The position numbers and the translations under genes were made by a program. Shown piece by piece: positions 45,193-54,103 of a stretch of DNA of 64,000 nt. The first letter of the stretch is position 1. Every line of letters starts with the position of its first letter. The stretch is from NCBI RefSeq assembly GCF_019075875.1, contig NZ_JAHOOZ010000001.1, forward strand, positions 5,584,001 to 5,648,000, in the 5' to 3' direction. A model generated the notes under the pieces. The model was given only the letters and a program-made list of their open reading frames with translations, did not search any database and had not been told where the DNA came from. Source of the DNA: Novosphingobium sp. G106. Lineage in GTDB: Bacteria > Pseudomonadota > Alphaproteobacteria > Sphingomonadales > Sphingomonadaceae.

Positions 45193-47805
45193 TCAAACAG
45201 GCAATGCGGTGATGCGAGGTTCCGGCTCGGCCAGGATCGTGCCTGGGATATTGGTCCGGCACAGCACCTCCAGTTTGACGAGGGGCGCGATATCCTTCCC
45301 TGAGACCGGGAGCCTGTAGCCGAAACGGCACTGATCGTCGCTTGAGGCGCCCCATTTGACCAGCAGGTCGCCTGCCTCGGGAACGCCTCGCAGGAACATC
45401 TGCCCGTTCTGACCGACCAACCCGATCTCCACATCCGTTTCATCCAGGACATCCGCGCCGAAGGGAACCGGAGAACCGTCAAGCAGGCGCGCGGTGATGA
45501 CCACGCCCGGTCCGCTTCTCGTCCCGAATTTCAACATCACCGCCGCGTTGGCATGAGGGGCGATCTGCTGGCTGGTGTTCGTCAGGTCGACGTCGATCGC
45601 CGAGCCGCGCGGGTCGAGGTCCACCTGATTGAGCCGGTAAGGGACGAGATAGGGAACGATGGCATAGCCCGCGCCGTCGATGCGCGCGCCGGTCGCCGAG
45701 CCTATGGCAGCGCCCTTGGCGCCGGGCGCTTCGACGATGCCGATGGTGTCGCCGAGCTGGTTGGCAAGCGTTATGCCTCCGGGATGCATGACCAACCCGC
45801 CGCTTGCGCCAAAGGAAACCTGATTGAACGAAGCGCTCGTACTCGCGCTGGCCGAAAGCATGGCGAATGGCGCGCGGTATCCGGCGCCGACGCCGAACGA
45901 CGTCTCGCCGGGGCCGAGGTTGAGGTTTGCGTTGTAATTGAATGCCTGATCGTCGCCGAGCGTCCCGGTTAGCGATAGCTGGCCGCCTGTTCGGGAATGC
46001 CCTTCGATCCTGTCCTGCGCAAGGCTCGCGGTCATGCGGGGCGCGTTGAGGCTTCCGCTGAGGGCCAGCGATAGCGAGAGCAGGAAGCGGTCCTCGGTCT
46101 GCCCGGTGGCGTCGTCGCGCTGCCGGCCATAAGACAGGCCATAGTTGAGATTGAGGTTACCCAGCGGAGCAACGTTACTGTAGCCGGCCTGGACCTGCGT
46201 GCGCGATCCGGTCGCGTTCCAGTAGCTCGTGATCGAACCCGTCAGATAAAGGTTCCCCCAACTCCCTCCCAGGTTCTGGCTGACGTTGGCCGCGATGCGG
46301 TTACGCTGGCGCGGTATGGACGGTATCGAAATGCCGCCGCTACCGGCTGCTCGCCGCGCTATCAGGGCGTCATCCATGGTCCAGAAACCGCGGGAAGAGT
46401 AACGATAGGCGGCGACGGATACATTCGTCAGGATGCCCGGCACCACTTTGCTGTAGCTCAATCGCACGCTGTAGCCTTGGTCGACATCGAGCGGCGTGAT
46501 GCGAGCCCCCGCCAGGGTGGCGTCGAGCGCGACGGCTCCCAGCGGCGTATTCAGCGCCGCGCCCACCAGCCCCGAGGTGTAACCGGAGGCCAAGGCAATG
46601 CCCGCATAGCCTGTGACGGTGTTGCTCACCCCGTACTGCAGGGTGCCCTGGAAGAAGTGGCTGCCACTTCGCTTGCCGCCCAGGACCAAGTCGCCGGCAG
46701 CAAGGCTGTAGCGAAAGACACGCGGGCGCAGCAGCTGTACCAGCGAGGAATAGGGGACCGTAAAGCTGTGCTGGCTGCCGTCGGACTCGAGGACCGTGAC
46801 CAGCAGATCGCCGCCATAGCCTGTTGGATAGAGGTCATCGATTTCGAAGGCCCCCGGAGAAACCGTGGTTTCCAGAATCAGGGTGCCATTTTGCATGACG
46901 CGAACCCGGGCATTGGTTTGCGCAGTGCCGCGGACGATCGGCGCATAGCCTTGCTGCGATTCAGGACGCATGCGATCGTCGCTCGCCAGCGCGATGCCCC
47001 GGAAGCCGAAGCTGTCAAACAGGGCGCCGTCGGTGAAGCTGTCGCCGATCGTGACGGTGCTTCGAATGGCAGGCAGGTCACGCTGGAGATAGAGCGCGAC
47101 GTTCTGGTAGTGCCATGAGCCGTTCGTGCCGCTGAGCGTGCCGCGTTCGCGAAAATGCCAGTCGCCGAGGTTCAATCCGCCGGTCAGCCCGGCGTAGAAG
47201 CTGGTGGTGGTGGCGTCTGCGGTTTCGACCCGAAAAACGCTCGTATCGTAGGCAAGGGTGGCCGACTGCACGCCCCTCTGCCAGTTCTCCGGGCTCACAT
47301 AGCCGCGGGCTTTGTGGCGAAGCGCCGCTTGCGGCAGGCTGATGGAGAGAAGCAGCGCCGACTGATCGAATTCCACGGATGCGGCGGCCACCGCAGCGGT
47401 GAGATCGGCGCAGTGCTCGCTTCCCAGTGCGGCACGGGCCTCAGCCGATAGCGCGGCAATGTCGAGTTCGAGCCGGGAGAGGATCGCGCTGTCGAGGCAT
47501 GGCACGGCGCTCGCCGCGCCCGGCGGGGCCGTAAAGGTCACCATCGTTCGCGCGATCCAGCGGCCGTTCAGCGCCAGATCCACCATGTAGCTGCCGGGCA
47601 GGACAGGATTGTCTCTGGCAAAGCGGGCGATGTCGACCTTGTGTCCGGTGACCTGGAGAAAATCCGAATTGAATTCCACCGGCGTGACTTCCGGGTCCGC
47701 CTCTGCCTGGGCCGGAAACGCGATCATCATCGCAGCGGGGAGCGCAAATGACCTTCGGGGCCAGCCGCACGACTGGACAAGCCTGGAAGCGGTCATGCCC
47801 GGCAT
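45193..47805 (-). CDS. Fimbrial outer-membrane usher protein
   Basis: An 870-residue FimD/PapC-type usher that assembles and secretes pilus subunits. It has an N-terminal chaperone-binding domain (VEFNSDFLQVTGHKVDIARF), the beta-barrel with a plug region (GDSFTDGALFDSFGFRGIAL, GTLILETTVSPGAFEIDDLY) and C-terminal domains ending near DQCRFGYRLPVSG. Full length. Lies 9 bases after the chaperone gene and 15 before the adhesin gene, so one operon. Confidence 0.92.
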   Translation of the reverse strand: MPGMTASRLVQSCGWPRRSFALPAAMMIAFPAQAEADPEVTPVEFNSDFLQVTGHKVDIARFARDNPVLPGSYMVDLALNGRWIARTMVTFTAPPGAASAVPCLDSAILSRLELDIAALSAEARAALGSEHCADLTAAVAAASVEFDQSALLLSISLPQAALRHKARGYVSPENWQRGVQSATLAYDTSVFRVETADATTTSFYAGLTGGLNLGDWHFRERGTLSGTNGSWHYQNVALYLQRDLPAIRSTVTIGDSFTDGALFDSFGFRGIALASDDRMRPESQQGYAPIVRGTAQTNARVRVMQNGTLILETTVSPGAFEIDDLYPTGYGGDLLVTVLESDGSQHSFTVPYSSLVQLLRPRVFRYSLAAGDLVLGGKRSGSHFFQGTLQYGVSNTVTGYAGIALASGYTSGLVGAALNTPLGAVALDATLAGARITPLDVDQGYSVRLSYSKVVPGILTNVSVAAYRYSSRGFWTMDDALIARRAAGSGGISIPSIPRQRNRIAANVSQNLGGSWGNLYLTGSITSYWNATGSRTQVQAGYSNVAPLGNLNLNYGLSYGRQRDDATGQTEDRFLLSLSLALSGSLNAPRMTASLAQDRIEGHSRTGGQLSLTGTLGDDQAFNYNANLNLGPGETSFGVGAGYRAPFAMLSASASTSASFNQVSFGASGGLVMHPGGITLANQLGDTIGIVEAPGAKGAAIGSATGARIDGAGYAIVPYLVPYRLNQVDLDPRGSAIDVDLTNTSQQIAPHANAAVMLKFGTRSGPGVVITARLLDGSPVPFGADVLDETDVEIGLVGQNGQMFLRGVPEAGDLLVKWGASSDDQCRFGYRLPVSGKDIAPLVKLEVLCRTNIPGTILAEPEPRITALPV

Positions 47806-47814
47806 TCCCGAGGA

Positions 47815-48573
47815 TCAGGACGCCGCGCGCGCCACGGCTTCGCCGCGGACGATGGCGCCGAAATCGTTGACGAAGCCATATTGAACGGTGGCCTGCCCGA
47901 TCAGCGGCGCAGCCTGTCTCGACAGCTTGAATTGCTGGTTGGCGAAAGGTGCCAGCATGCCAGGTTCGCCCGAGACGATCCCGCTTCCGGCCGCCAGCTG
48001 CACTTCGGCAAAGGAAACGAAGAATGGCGTGGGATTGCGTGCTTCCAGGACGACATCCTCGCCGCGCCTTGCGACGGACCAGGTCACCGATGCGGCGGCG
48101 CTGTCTGCGCTGCCCGGCAGGCCCGAAGGGCGAAAGAACAGCTTCAGGCGATGCCGGAACGCCATCTCCAGGCGGTTGGACGGTTCGGGGCCGCTGGACG
48201 CGCGAGGAGGAATGTCGAGAACGTTGAGCCAGAATACCGTCTCGCGATCTTTGGCCAGCGGTTCCCGCGTATAGATCAACCGAAGCGTCTGGGCCTTGGC
48301 GGGATCCAGGCGGAACAGCGGCGGCGTCAGGGCGAACGGAACGGTGTCGTTGCCGGGCCGAACGGAGGGATCGCCAGCATCGATCCAGATCTGGACCAGG
48401 GACGGCCGATCGCCGACATTGCGCATGCTGACCGAGACTTCGCGCTTGGTCGATATGTAGACCACGCGTGTGCTATCCACCACGACGCCGGCGCGGACTG
48501 CCTCGGGAGCCAATGTGCAGGCCGCCGCCAGTACCAGCGGATAGCTCGCGCGCCTGAAATCGATGACGGACAT
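47815..48573 (-). CDS. Periplasmic fimbrial chaperone (PapD-like)
   Basis: 252 residues: signal peptide, then two immunoglobulin-like domains. The first has VVVDSTRVVYISTKREVSVS, the alternating hydrophobic G1-like strand LFRLDPAKAQTLRLIYTREP, and FWLNVLDIPP; the second follows from residue 150. These are the marks of donor-strand-complementing pilus chaperones. Protects the pilins before the usher. Same operon as the usher, about 80 bases after the major pilin. Confidence 0.9.
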   Translation of the reverse strand: MSVIDFRRASYPLVLAAACTLAPEAVRAGVVVDSTRVVYISTKREVSVSMRNVGDRPSLVQIWIDAGDPSVRPGNDTVPFALTPPLFRLDPAKAQTLRLIYTREPLAKDRETVFWLNVLDIPPRASSGPEPSNRLEMAFRHRLKLFFRPSGLPGSADSAAASVTWSVARRGEDVVLEARNPTPFFVSFAEVQLAAGSGIVSGEPGMLAPFANQQFKLSRQAAPLIGQATVQYGFVNDFGAIVRGEAVARAAS

Positions 48574-48652
48574 AGGTCCAGCTCCCGTCGAGCGAGATGT
48601 TTGGAATGCCTGGCTCGGCTGTTGATGCTTTCCGCCGGGAAAGCCCCGCGAA

Positions 48653-49198
48653 CTACTGATAGGTCAGCGAATAGGTAACTGAAGTCGTCACCGAACCCGA
48701 CGTCGTCGCGCCGGTCGCATAGTACCGCGCCATATAGTTCAGAGTTCCGTCCGTAATGCTCGGGCTCGAGGTGGTTGTGACCCCGGTTGTGGTGGCCTGG
48801 CCGCCGCTACCCACCGCGATCGGTACGCCGGTTCCGGTGAGCAGCTGCACCTGGACATTGCCGGCCGTCCCGCCGTTGATCAGGTTTCCGGTCACGGTGT
48901 CTACAGTGGGACCCGCTTCAAAATAGGCGTTTACCGTTTTCCCCGTCGTGCATCCGGACAAATTCAAAGTGAAAATCGTCGCTCCGGCCACGACCCCGCC
49001 GCTTGGCAGGCTCAGTTTGGAAATGGCGGGTAAAGCGACCGATCCGTTCGCCGATGTATTGTTCACATTCACGACGCAAGTTGCGTCTGTGAGAGATCCC
49101 GTGAACGAGATCGTCCCATCTGCAGCGTTGACCGGGCTCGCAGAGAAGGCCGACAATGCGAACATAATTACGGTGCCAGTATGCTTCTTGTGCTTCAT
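48653..49198 (-). CDS. Major fimbrial subunit (type 1 pilin family)
   Basis: About 181 residues: signal peptide ending at PVNA, then a single pilin domain that begins GTISFTGSLTDATCVVNVNN with the first conserved Cys and carries the second in LNLSGCTTGKTVNAYF. The C-terminus ends in the subunit-polymerisation strand VTYSLTYQ. GGGAG before the ATG at 49198 decides the start; a TTG two codons earlier is possible. First gene of the operon pilin, chaperone, usher, adhesin. Confidence 0.88.
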   Translation of the reverse strand: MKHKKHTGTVIMFALSAFSASPVNAADGTISFTGSLTDATCVVNVNNTSANGSVALPAISKLSLPSGGVVAGATIFTLNLSGCTTGKTVNAYFEAGPTVDTVTGNLINGGTAGNVQVQLLTGTGVPIAVGSGGQATTTGVTTTSSPSITDGTLNYMARYYATGATTSGSVTTSVTYSLTYQ

Positions 49199-49475
49199 TT
49201 GCAATCTCCCAACAGCTTTGGCCGTTGCTGATGTGCTTCTGGCGATTGGCGCCGCCTTTGCACTTCTTGATGAAGACTACGCCTCTCCCCTGACCTCGTG
49301 GTTAAGCGAACTTAGTATCCATTACTTATAAGTATCGCCACGTAGCGCGGGGTAGAAGAAGCTCTACTCTCTTCGCATACCAAATCTCGTGATTTCGCTG
49401 GTTGGGTATATCGGGCGATGCAGGATGAAGCGTTCCGAAGCTCCACAAGGGCTGGGTAGATCGAGCCAACGCCGA
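49199..49475. promoter_or_regulatory. Upstream region of the fimbrial operon
   Basis: About 280 bases between the pilin and the opposite end of the serine hydrolase. It contains the perfect 12-bp palindrome TACTTATAAGTA at 49323-49334, about 125 bases before the pilin start, and a GTAGA/TCTAC hairpin at about 49350-49365. Each half of the palindrome reads TACTTAT, which fits the TACYYMT heptamer bound by NarL-type regulators. No gene seen. Confidence 0.45.
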
Positions 49476-50675
49476 TCACGCGAGCGCGTCATAGGCGGCT
49501 GCCTGGAAAGCATGGTGTATCGGCGGCCCGCTCGGATCCTCGAAGGCGCGCTGCGTCAGAAGGATCGCCGTCAAGTCCTCGGTGGGATCGCTAAACCAGG
49601 AGGTGCCCAGTCCACCGGACCAGCCGATCGCGTCGGGTCTGAGGTTTTGAGCTCCCGCAGCGGCCACGACCGAGAGGCCGTAGCCCCAGCCGTGCCCGTC
49701 ACCGAGGATCATTGTGCCGCCCTTGCGTTGGGAAGCGGTGAGATGGTCGGTCGTCATCGCCGTAACCGACGCTTCGGACAGGATCGTCCGGCCATCGTGC
49801 CTGCCGCCCGCCAGCATCATGCGAGCGAAGGCAAGAAAGTCGTCGACCGTCGAGACGAGCCCCGCATCCCCGGCCTCGAAGACCGGCGGATGTCCCCAGT
49901 CGCTGGAGGTCGGCTCGTCGTAGCAATCGAGCTCCGCGCCCGAGCCGTGATAAGCGGGCACGAGGCGGCCCTGCTTGGCCGGCGGTGCCCAGAAGCCGGT
50001 ATCGACCATGCTGAGCGGCGCGAATATCCGCTCCTCCAGAAAGCGCGACAACGGCATGCCGGCAACTCGCGCGACGAGCACGCCCTGCACGTTGGAGCCC
50101 GCGGTGTAGAGCCACTGTTCCCCGGGCTGTGCCAACAGGGGCAGGGTGCCGATCCCCTTCATCCAGGCATCGTTGTCGAGCGGCGCCGTCGGATCGGGCG
50201 GGCCGAAGCCCATGAGGCCCAGCCGCTCGATCTCGCGCTGGATCGGATAGGTGCCAGGCGGGGCCATGACCAAGCCAAGGCCGAGGCGGAAGGTCAGGAC
50301 GTCTTCGACCGTGATCGGCCGCCGTGCGGGCACGGTATGGTCGAGCTCGGCGTCGAGGCTTCGCAGAACCCGCCGGTCCGCAAGTTCGGGCAGCCAGCGC
50401 TCGACAGGATCGCTCAACGCGAGCAAGCCTTCGTCGACCAGCATCATGACCGCGGCCGCGGTGACGGGCTTGGTCATCGAGGCGATGCGGAACACGGAAT
50501 CGCGCGCCATCGGCTCATTGCCGCCGACTACCGTGGTTCCGATCGCCATGACATGCGTCTCGCCGCGGCGGTGCACCAGGCCTACCGCTCCGGGGGCCGC
50601 ATCGCTGGCAACGTGGCGCTCGATCGTGTCCCGAAGCGCCACGAGGCACCCGGCGCTGAAAGTCTGTCCCGACAT
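49476..50675 (-). CDS. Serine hydrolase of the class C beta-lactamase fold
   Basis: 399 residues. The nucleophile motif SxxK is in FRIASMTKPVT, the second motif Tyr-x-Asn-like is LYTAGSN, and a GWSGG-type third motif is GWSGGLGTSW. No signal peptide, so it is likely a cytosolic esterase (EstB-like) or amidase rather than a resistance enzyme. It lies 12 bases after the small membrane protein gene and may be co-transcribed with the DUF899 gene. Confidence 0.85.
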   Translation of the reverse strand: MSGQTFSAGCLVALRDTIERHVASDAAPGAVGLVHRRGETHVMAIGTTVVGGNEPMARDSVFRIASMTKPVTAAAVMMLVDEGLLALSDPVERWLPELADRRVLRSLDAELDHTVPARRPITVEDVLTFRLGLGLVMAPPGTYPIQREIERLGLMGFGPPDPTAPLDNDAWMKGIGTLPLLAQPGEQWLYTAGSNVQGVLVARVAGMPLSRFLEERIFAPLSMVDTGFWAPPAKQGRLVPAYHGSGAELDCYDEPTSSDWGHPPVFEAGDAGLVSTVDDFLAFARMMLAGGRHDGRTILSEASVTAMTTDHLTASQRKGGTMILGDGHGWGYGLSVVAAAGAQNLRPDAIGWSGGLGTSWFSDPTEDLTAILLTQRAFEDPSGPPIHHAFQAAAYDALA

Positions 50676-50687
50676 CGATTGCCTTTT

Positions 50688-50900
50688 CTATTTGGCGGGC
50701 TCACCGCAAAGCATCTGCATCGCGCGCGCTGCTATATCCGCTCGGCTCGGCGGAACACTCCGCTCGCCCGCAACCGATGCCACGGCGGGGATCGCGAGCA
50801 GGGCGGCGGCGGCCGGCACGATCCACCGCGCGGCACCAAGACGCCGCCACGATCCCGCCAGGGCCGCCGCGATCACGGCCAGCAGGCCGCAGCACAGCAT
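50688..50900 (-). CDS. Small membrane protein of unknown function
   Basis: About 70 residues with two hydrophobic stretches (GLLAVIAAALAG and WIVPAAAALLAIPAVAS) and a polar tail. The ATG at 50900 overlaps the stop of the DUF899 gene by ATGA, so translation is coupled. I do not recognise a family. Confidence 0.55.
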   Translation of the reverse strand: MLCCGLLAVIAAALAGSWRRLGAARWIVPAAAALLAIPAVASVAGERSVPPSRADIAARAMQMLCGEPAK

Positions 50901-51643
50901 CAGGCGGCTCCGGCTGACGCGATTTCGTGGGTGCGGCCGTCGTTGGGATAGCTGTCGTGCCGTTTCACCCAGTCGCCGAGATTGCCGCCGGCGCCCTCGT
51001 CGCGGCCCTTCGGTACCATGTCGATCCAGCCATAGGCGGGGAGCGTCGTCTCGTTCCCGCGCGCATAGCTTGAATAGGTGTGGTAGATTTCTCCATCCTC
51101 GCCCAGCGCGAAGACGCTGGCGCCGGGCAGCTCGTCGATCTCGGGATCGGGCTGATCCTCGAAATTGTAGAACACGCCGTTTCGCCGCTGGTCCTCGGTG
51201 AAGGACACATGGAAATCGAAGTTGAAGTCGCTCGCCGCCGAAGAGACCCAGCGGAAGCTCCAGCCCATTCGCCGGCGATAGGCTTCGAGCTTCGCGATCG
51301 GCGCGCGCGACACGGCTACCCAGCTCACGTCCTTGTGCTCGAAATGCCGGCGGGCGCCGTCGACCTGGTCGGACAGGAACGAGCAGCCCGTGCAGCCTTC
51401 CTCCCATTCCGGTGCGAACATGAAGTGATAGACGATCAGCTGGCTGCGCCCGTCGAACAGCTCGGCCAGGGTGATGCGGCCGTCGGGGCCTTCGAACACG
51501 TAGTCCTTCTCGAGCCTGACCCACGGCAAGGCTCTGCGTTTGGCGGAAATCCGGTCGCGTTCGTGGGTCCAGACCTTTTCCTCGGCGAGCAATGCGCGCG
51601 ACGCTTCGAGCCATTCGGCCCGCGATACGATCTCATGCTTCAT
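50900..51643 (-). CDS. DUF899 thioredoxin-like family protein
   Basis: About 247 residues. Family segments are RLEKDYVFEGPDGRITLAEL, the cysteine-bearing loop GCTGCSFLSDQ that resembles a redox-active CxxC, and the C-terminal AYGWIDMVPKGRDEG. Found in many bacteria next to ArsR-SRPBCC pairs, as here; function unproven, perhaps peroxide or thiol handling. GAGGAGA decides the ATG at 51643. Member of the minus-strand operon ArsR, SRPBCC, DUF899, small membrane protein, serine hydrolase. Confidence 0.85.
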   Translation of the reverse strand: MKHEIVSRAEWLEASRALLAEEKVWTHERDRISAKRRALPWVRLEKDYVFEGPDGRITLAELFDGRSQLIVYHFMFAPEWEEGCTGCSFLSDQVDGARRHFEHKDVSWVAVSRAPIAKLEAYRRRMGWSFRWVSSAASDFNFDFHVSFTEDQRRNGVFYNFEDQPDPEIDELPGASVFALGEDGEIYHTYSSYARGNETTLPAYGWIDMVPKGRDEGAGGNLGDWVKRHDSYPNDGRTHEIASAGAA

Positions 51644-51659
51644 CGTCGGTCTCCTCACT

Positions 51660-52094
51660 CTAAGCGAATTGGCGCACCAGCTTGTCGAGCGCGCCGTTCC
51701 AGCCCTGCTCGTGGCTGGCCCGCGATGCTTCGTTCGTGAGCTGGGCGTGGGTGAAGGTCAGCTCGGTGCCGGTCTCGATCGGTCTGAGGTCGATCTCGAC
51801 GCGCGAGACGGCGCCGTCCTCCTCGGGCTCGCCGCCCGCGGTCCAGCACCAGCTCATCACCAGCCGCCTGGGCTCGTCCACCTCGAGATACTCGCCCTCG
51901 CTCTGGTGCTCGCTGCCGTCGAGCATGCGGAACCGCACCTTAAAGCGGCCGCCGACGCGCAGGTCGGTTTCGGCGAGCAGCACCGGCCCGTCGTCCGGAC
52001 CCCACCAGCAGGCGATACCGTCCGGCTCGGTCAGGGCAGCGAACACGATCGACGGGCGCGCGGCGATCCGGCGCACCAGGGTAAGACTCGTCAT
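51660..52094 (-). CDS. SRPBCC (AHSA1-like) domain protein
   Basis: 144 residues with the START-like ligand-cavity fold: RRIAARPSIVFAALTEPDGI, then WWGPDD, then a C-terminal helix. Typical partner of an ArsR regulator, with which it overlaps by four bases (ATGA at 52091-52094). It probably binds a small hydrophobic ligand. Ends 16 bases before the DUF899 gene. Confidence 0.86.
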   Translation of the reverse strand: MTSLTLVRRIAARPSIVFAALTEPDGIACWWGPDDGPVLLAETDLRVGGRFKVRFRMLDGSEHQSEGEYLEVDEPRRLVMSWCWTAGGEPEEDGAVSRVEIDLRPIETGTELTFTHAQLTNEASRASHEQGWNGALDKLVRQFA

Positions 52095-52477
52095 TCGCCC
52101 TTCTCCTTCGCTTCGGCCCCGCTAGCTTCAAACTTGCGTGCCTTCGCCTCCTGAGCCTCGGCGAAGGTCGCGAGCCGGTCGAGGCTGGCCGACCAGAAGC
52201 GTTCGTAACGGGTGAGCCAGCGCATCGCTTCCTCCATCGGTTCGGGCGCGAGCCGGATCGAGACCGTCCGCCCCTCCTTGGACCGCGTTATCAGGCCGGC
52301 ATCGCCGAGCACGTCGAGATGCTTCATCACGGCCGGCATCTTGATCGAGAAGGGCCGCGCCAGTTCGGTGACCGACAGCGCATCCTCGCGTTCGAGCCGT
52401 GCGAGGATCGCCCGGCGCGTCGGGTCGACGAGGGCCGCAAAAGTGCGGTCGAGGCTTGATTCTGGTAACTTCACCAT
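52091..52477 (-). CDS. ArsR-family transcriptional repressor
   Basis: About 128 residues with the winged helix ALVDPTRRAILARLEREDAL, SVTELARPFSIKMPAVMKHL and the wing LITRSKEGRTVSIRL. No metal-binding Cys cluster, so it is of the SRPBCC-linked type. The frame opens 12 codons earlier, but the family N-terminus begins at the ATG at 52477. It probably represses its own operon. Confidence 0.87.
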   Translation of the reverse strand: MVKLPESSLDRTFAALVDPTRRAILARLEREDALSVTELARPFSIKMPAVMKHLDVLGDAGLITRSKEGRTVSIRLAPEPMEEAMRWLTRYERFWSASLDRLATFAEAQEAKARKFEASGAEAKEKGE

Positions 52478-52551
52478 ATAGTGAAGTATTGAGACTCGAA
52501 GGCCGGCTGTCAAGTGCCGGTCGTCAGGCCCCCATCGATTGTCGAAGGAGC

Positions 52552-52929
52552 ATGGACATGCTGCGCAGAGTTGCCTTCACGATGTACCCGGTGACCGACA
52601 TGGCTGCCGCCCGCGCCTTCTACGAAGGCCCGCTCGGCCTGGCGACCGCAAGCTCACCGACCACGCCCTGGGTCGAGTACGACCTGCCGGGCGGCGGATG
52701 CTTCGCGATCACGACCGTGCTTTCCGACTCGCCGAGCGCATCGGCCGGAGGAACCATCGCCTTCGAGGTCGACGATATCGAGGCGCTGGTCTCCCGCTTG
52801 CGATCGAGCGGGGTCCGGCTGGCCGGAGAGACGCTGGTCAGAGGGCCACACTGCCGGATGATGACCTGCTTCGATCCCGACGGGAACTCGGTGCTGATCC
52901 ATCAACTCGACGACGACCGCGCGAATTGA
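52552..52929 (+). CDS. VOC-family (glyoxalase-like) protein
   Basis: About 125 residues of the glyoxalase/bleomycin-resistance/dioxygenase fold: MYPVTDMAAARAFYEGPLGL at the start and CFDPDGNSVLIHQ at the end. Only one of the usual metal ligands is obvious. AAGGAG before the ATG decides the start. Divergent from the ArsR operon and followed 57 bases later by a GST gene, which together suggest electrophile or aldehyde detoxification. Confidence 0.8.
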   Translation: MDMLRRVAFTMYPVTDMAAARAFYEGPLGLATASSPTTPWVEYDLPGGGCFAITTVLSDSPSASAGGTIAFEVDDIEALVSRLRSSGVRLAGETLVRGPHCRMMTCFDPDGNSVLIHQLDDDRAN

Positions 52930-52986
52930 CGTTGCGACAAGTCGTCGCGCCAAACGTTTCCCCCTAAACGGAAGGAATGCCGATCC

Positions 52987-53634
52987 ATGGATAACGATCT
53001 GACCATCTGGACGCTGGACTGGGTGCCTGAAGGCCCCCGCGGTTTCGTGCGCGATCTGCGGCTGCGGTGGGCCTGCGAGGAAGCGGGGCTTGCCTATACC
53101 GTGCGAACCATCCCGTTCGAGGGGCGCGAGACGAACCACCTGTCGCGCCAGCCCTTCGGCCAGGTGCCCTATCTGGACGATGGCGAACTGAAGATGTTCG
53201 AGAGTGGTGCCGGACTGCTACATCTGGCCCGCAAGAGCGAAAAGCTGATGCCGCGCGATCCGGTCGGCGAAGCGGAAACGATGCAATGGATGATCGCCGC
53301 GCTCAACTCGGTCGAGATGGTCACGGTTCCCTGGTGGTTTCTTGGCCTGTCGGGCGCGAAGGACAACGGTCTCGATGGCTGGGTGCAAAGTCGCCTCGAT
53401 CATCTCGAGGTGGTGCTGAGCGACAGGGAGTGGCTCGCTGCCGATCGTTTCACCGCTGCGGATCTCCTGACGGCAGACATCCTGCGCATCCCGAAAGTTC
53501 GTTCGTACGGGGAGCGGCCCGCCACCGAAAACTATGTGGCCCGGGTGACGGACCGTCCGTCGTTCAGAAAGGCCCACGCCGATCAACTGGCCCATTTTGC
53601 CGCGGCCGATGAACAAAGGCCGGCCGCTGGCTGA
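52987..53634 (+). CDS. Glutathione S-transferase family protein
   Basis: 215 residues. N-terminal thioredoxin-like domain (WACEEAGLAYTVRTIPFEGR, then PFGQVPYLDDG with the cis-Pro and MFESGAG), followed by a helical C-terminal domain (EWLAADRFTAADLLTADILR). Conjugates glutathione to electrophiles or acts as an isomerase. An ATG preceded by GGAAGG. Probably co-transcribed with the VOC gene. Confidence 0.88.
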   Translation: MDNDLTIWTLDWVPEGPRGFVRDLRLRWACEEAGLAYTVRTIPFEGRETNHLSRQPFGQVPYLDDGELKMFESGAGLLHLARKSEKLMPRDPVGEAETMQWMIAALNSVEMVTVPWWFLGLSGAKDNGLDGWVQSRLDHLEVVLSDREWLAADRFTAADLLTADILRIPKVRSYGERPATENYVARVTDRPSFRKAHADQLAHFAAADEQRPAAG

Positions 53635-53814
53635 CGGCGGAAATGCCTCATCGATCGGGAACCAGGCTCCTGGAGGGATTGGACAAGCCGCGCGTCTGCC
53701 GCTGACGGAAATCGCGCGGGCTGATGCCGACCGATCGACGAAAGGCAAAAGTGAAGCCGGAGGGCGAAGCGAAACCGATCTTCGACGCGATCGCAGTGGG
53801 CGCCTTTCCAAAGC

Positions 53815-54048
53815 CTGCTCGACCTGGCTCATGACGAGCAGGCCCTTGCCAACGACATGCTGTTCGAAGTCGAGGCTATGGGAGGAGCGCCGATCAAGCT
53901 GGCGCGAGGCCCCGTCCAGTTCGACCACGCGCGGGGCGAAACCACGCGGGCGCCGCAGACCTCCGAACAGACCGAACTGGTGCTGATGGAAGCTGGCTCC
54001 GAATGGGATAACATAGAGGCGCTGAAGGCAAGCGGCGCCATCGCGTGA
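53815..54048 (+). pseudogene. 3' remnant of a CaiB/BaiF-type CoA-transferase gene
   Basis: The frame ending at 54048 reads LLDLAHDEQALANDMLFEVE, then KLARGPVQFD, then a C-terminal helix NIEALKASGAIA. This is the last part of family III CoA-transferases. The preceding 1000 bases that should encode the rest are occupied by the GST gene and by a stretch (53640-53815) where another frame gives KPEGEAKPIFDAIA, possibly more of the same gene out of frame. It precedes an enoyl-CoA hydratase, a usual partner of such transferases. Confidence 0.6.
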
Positions 54049-54103
54049 CCGGGCGAGGGGCACGGCCGAGAATTCTGCAAGCTTTGAGGAAGTGGAGAGA
54101 ACA

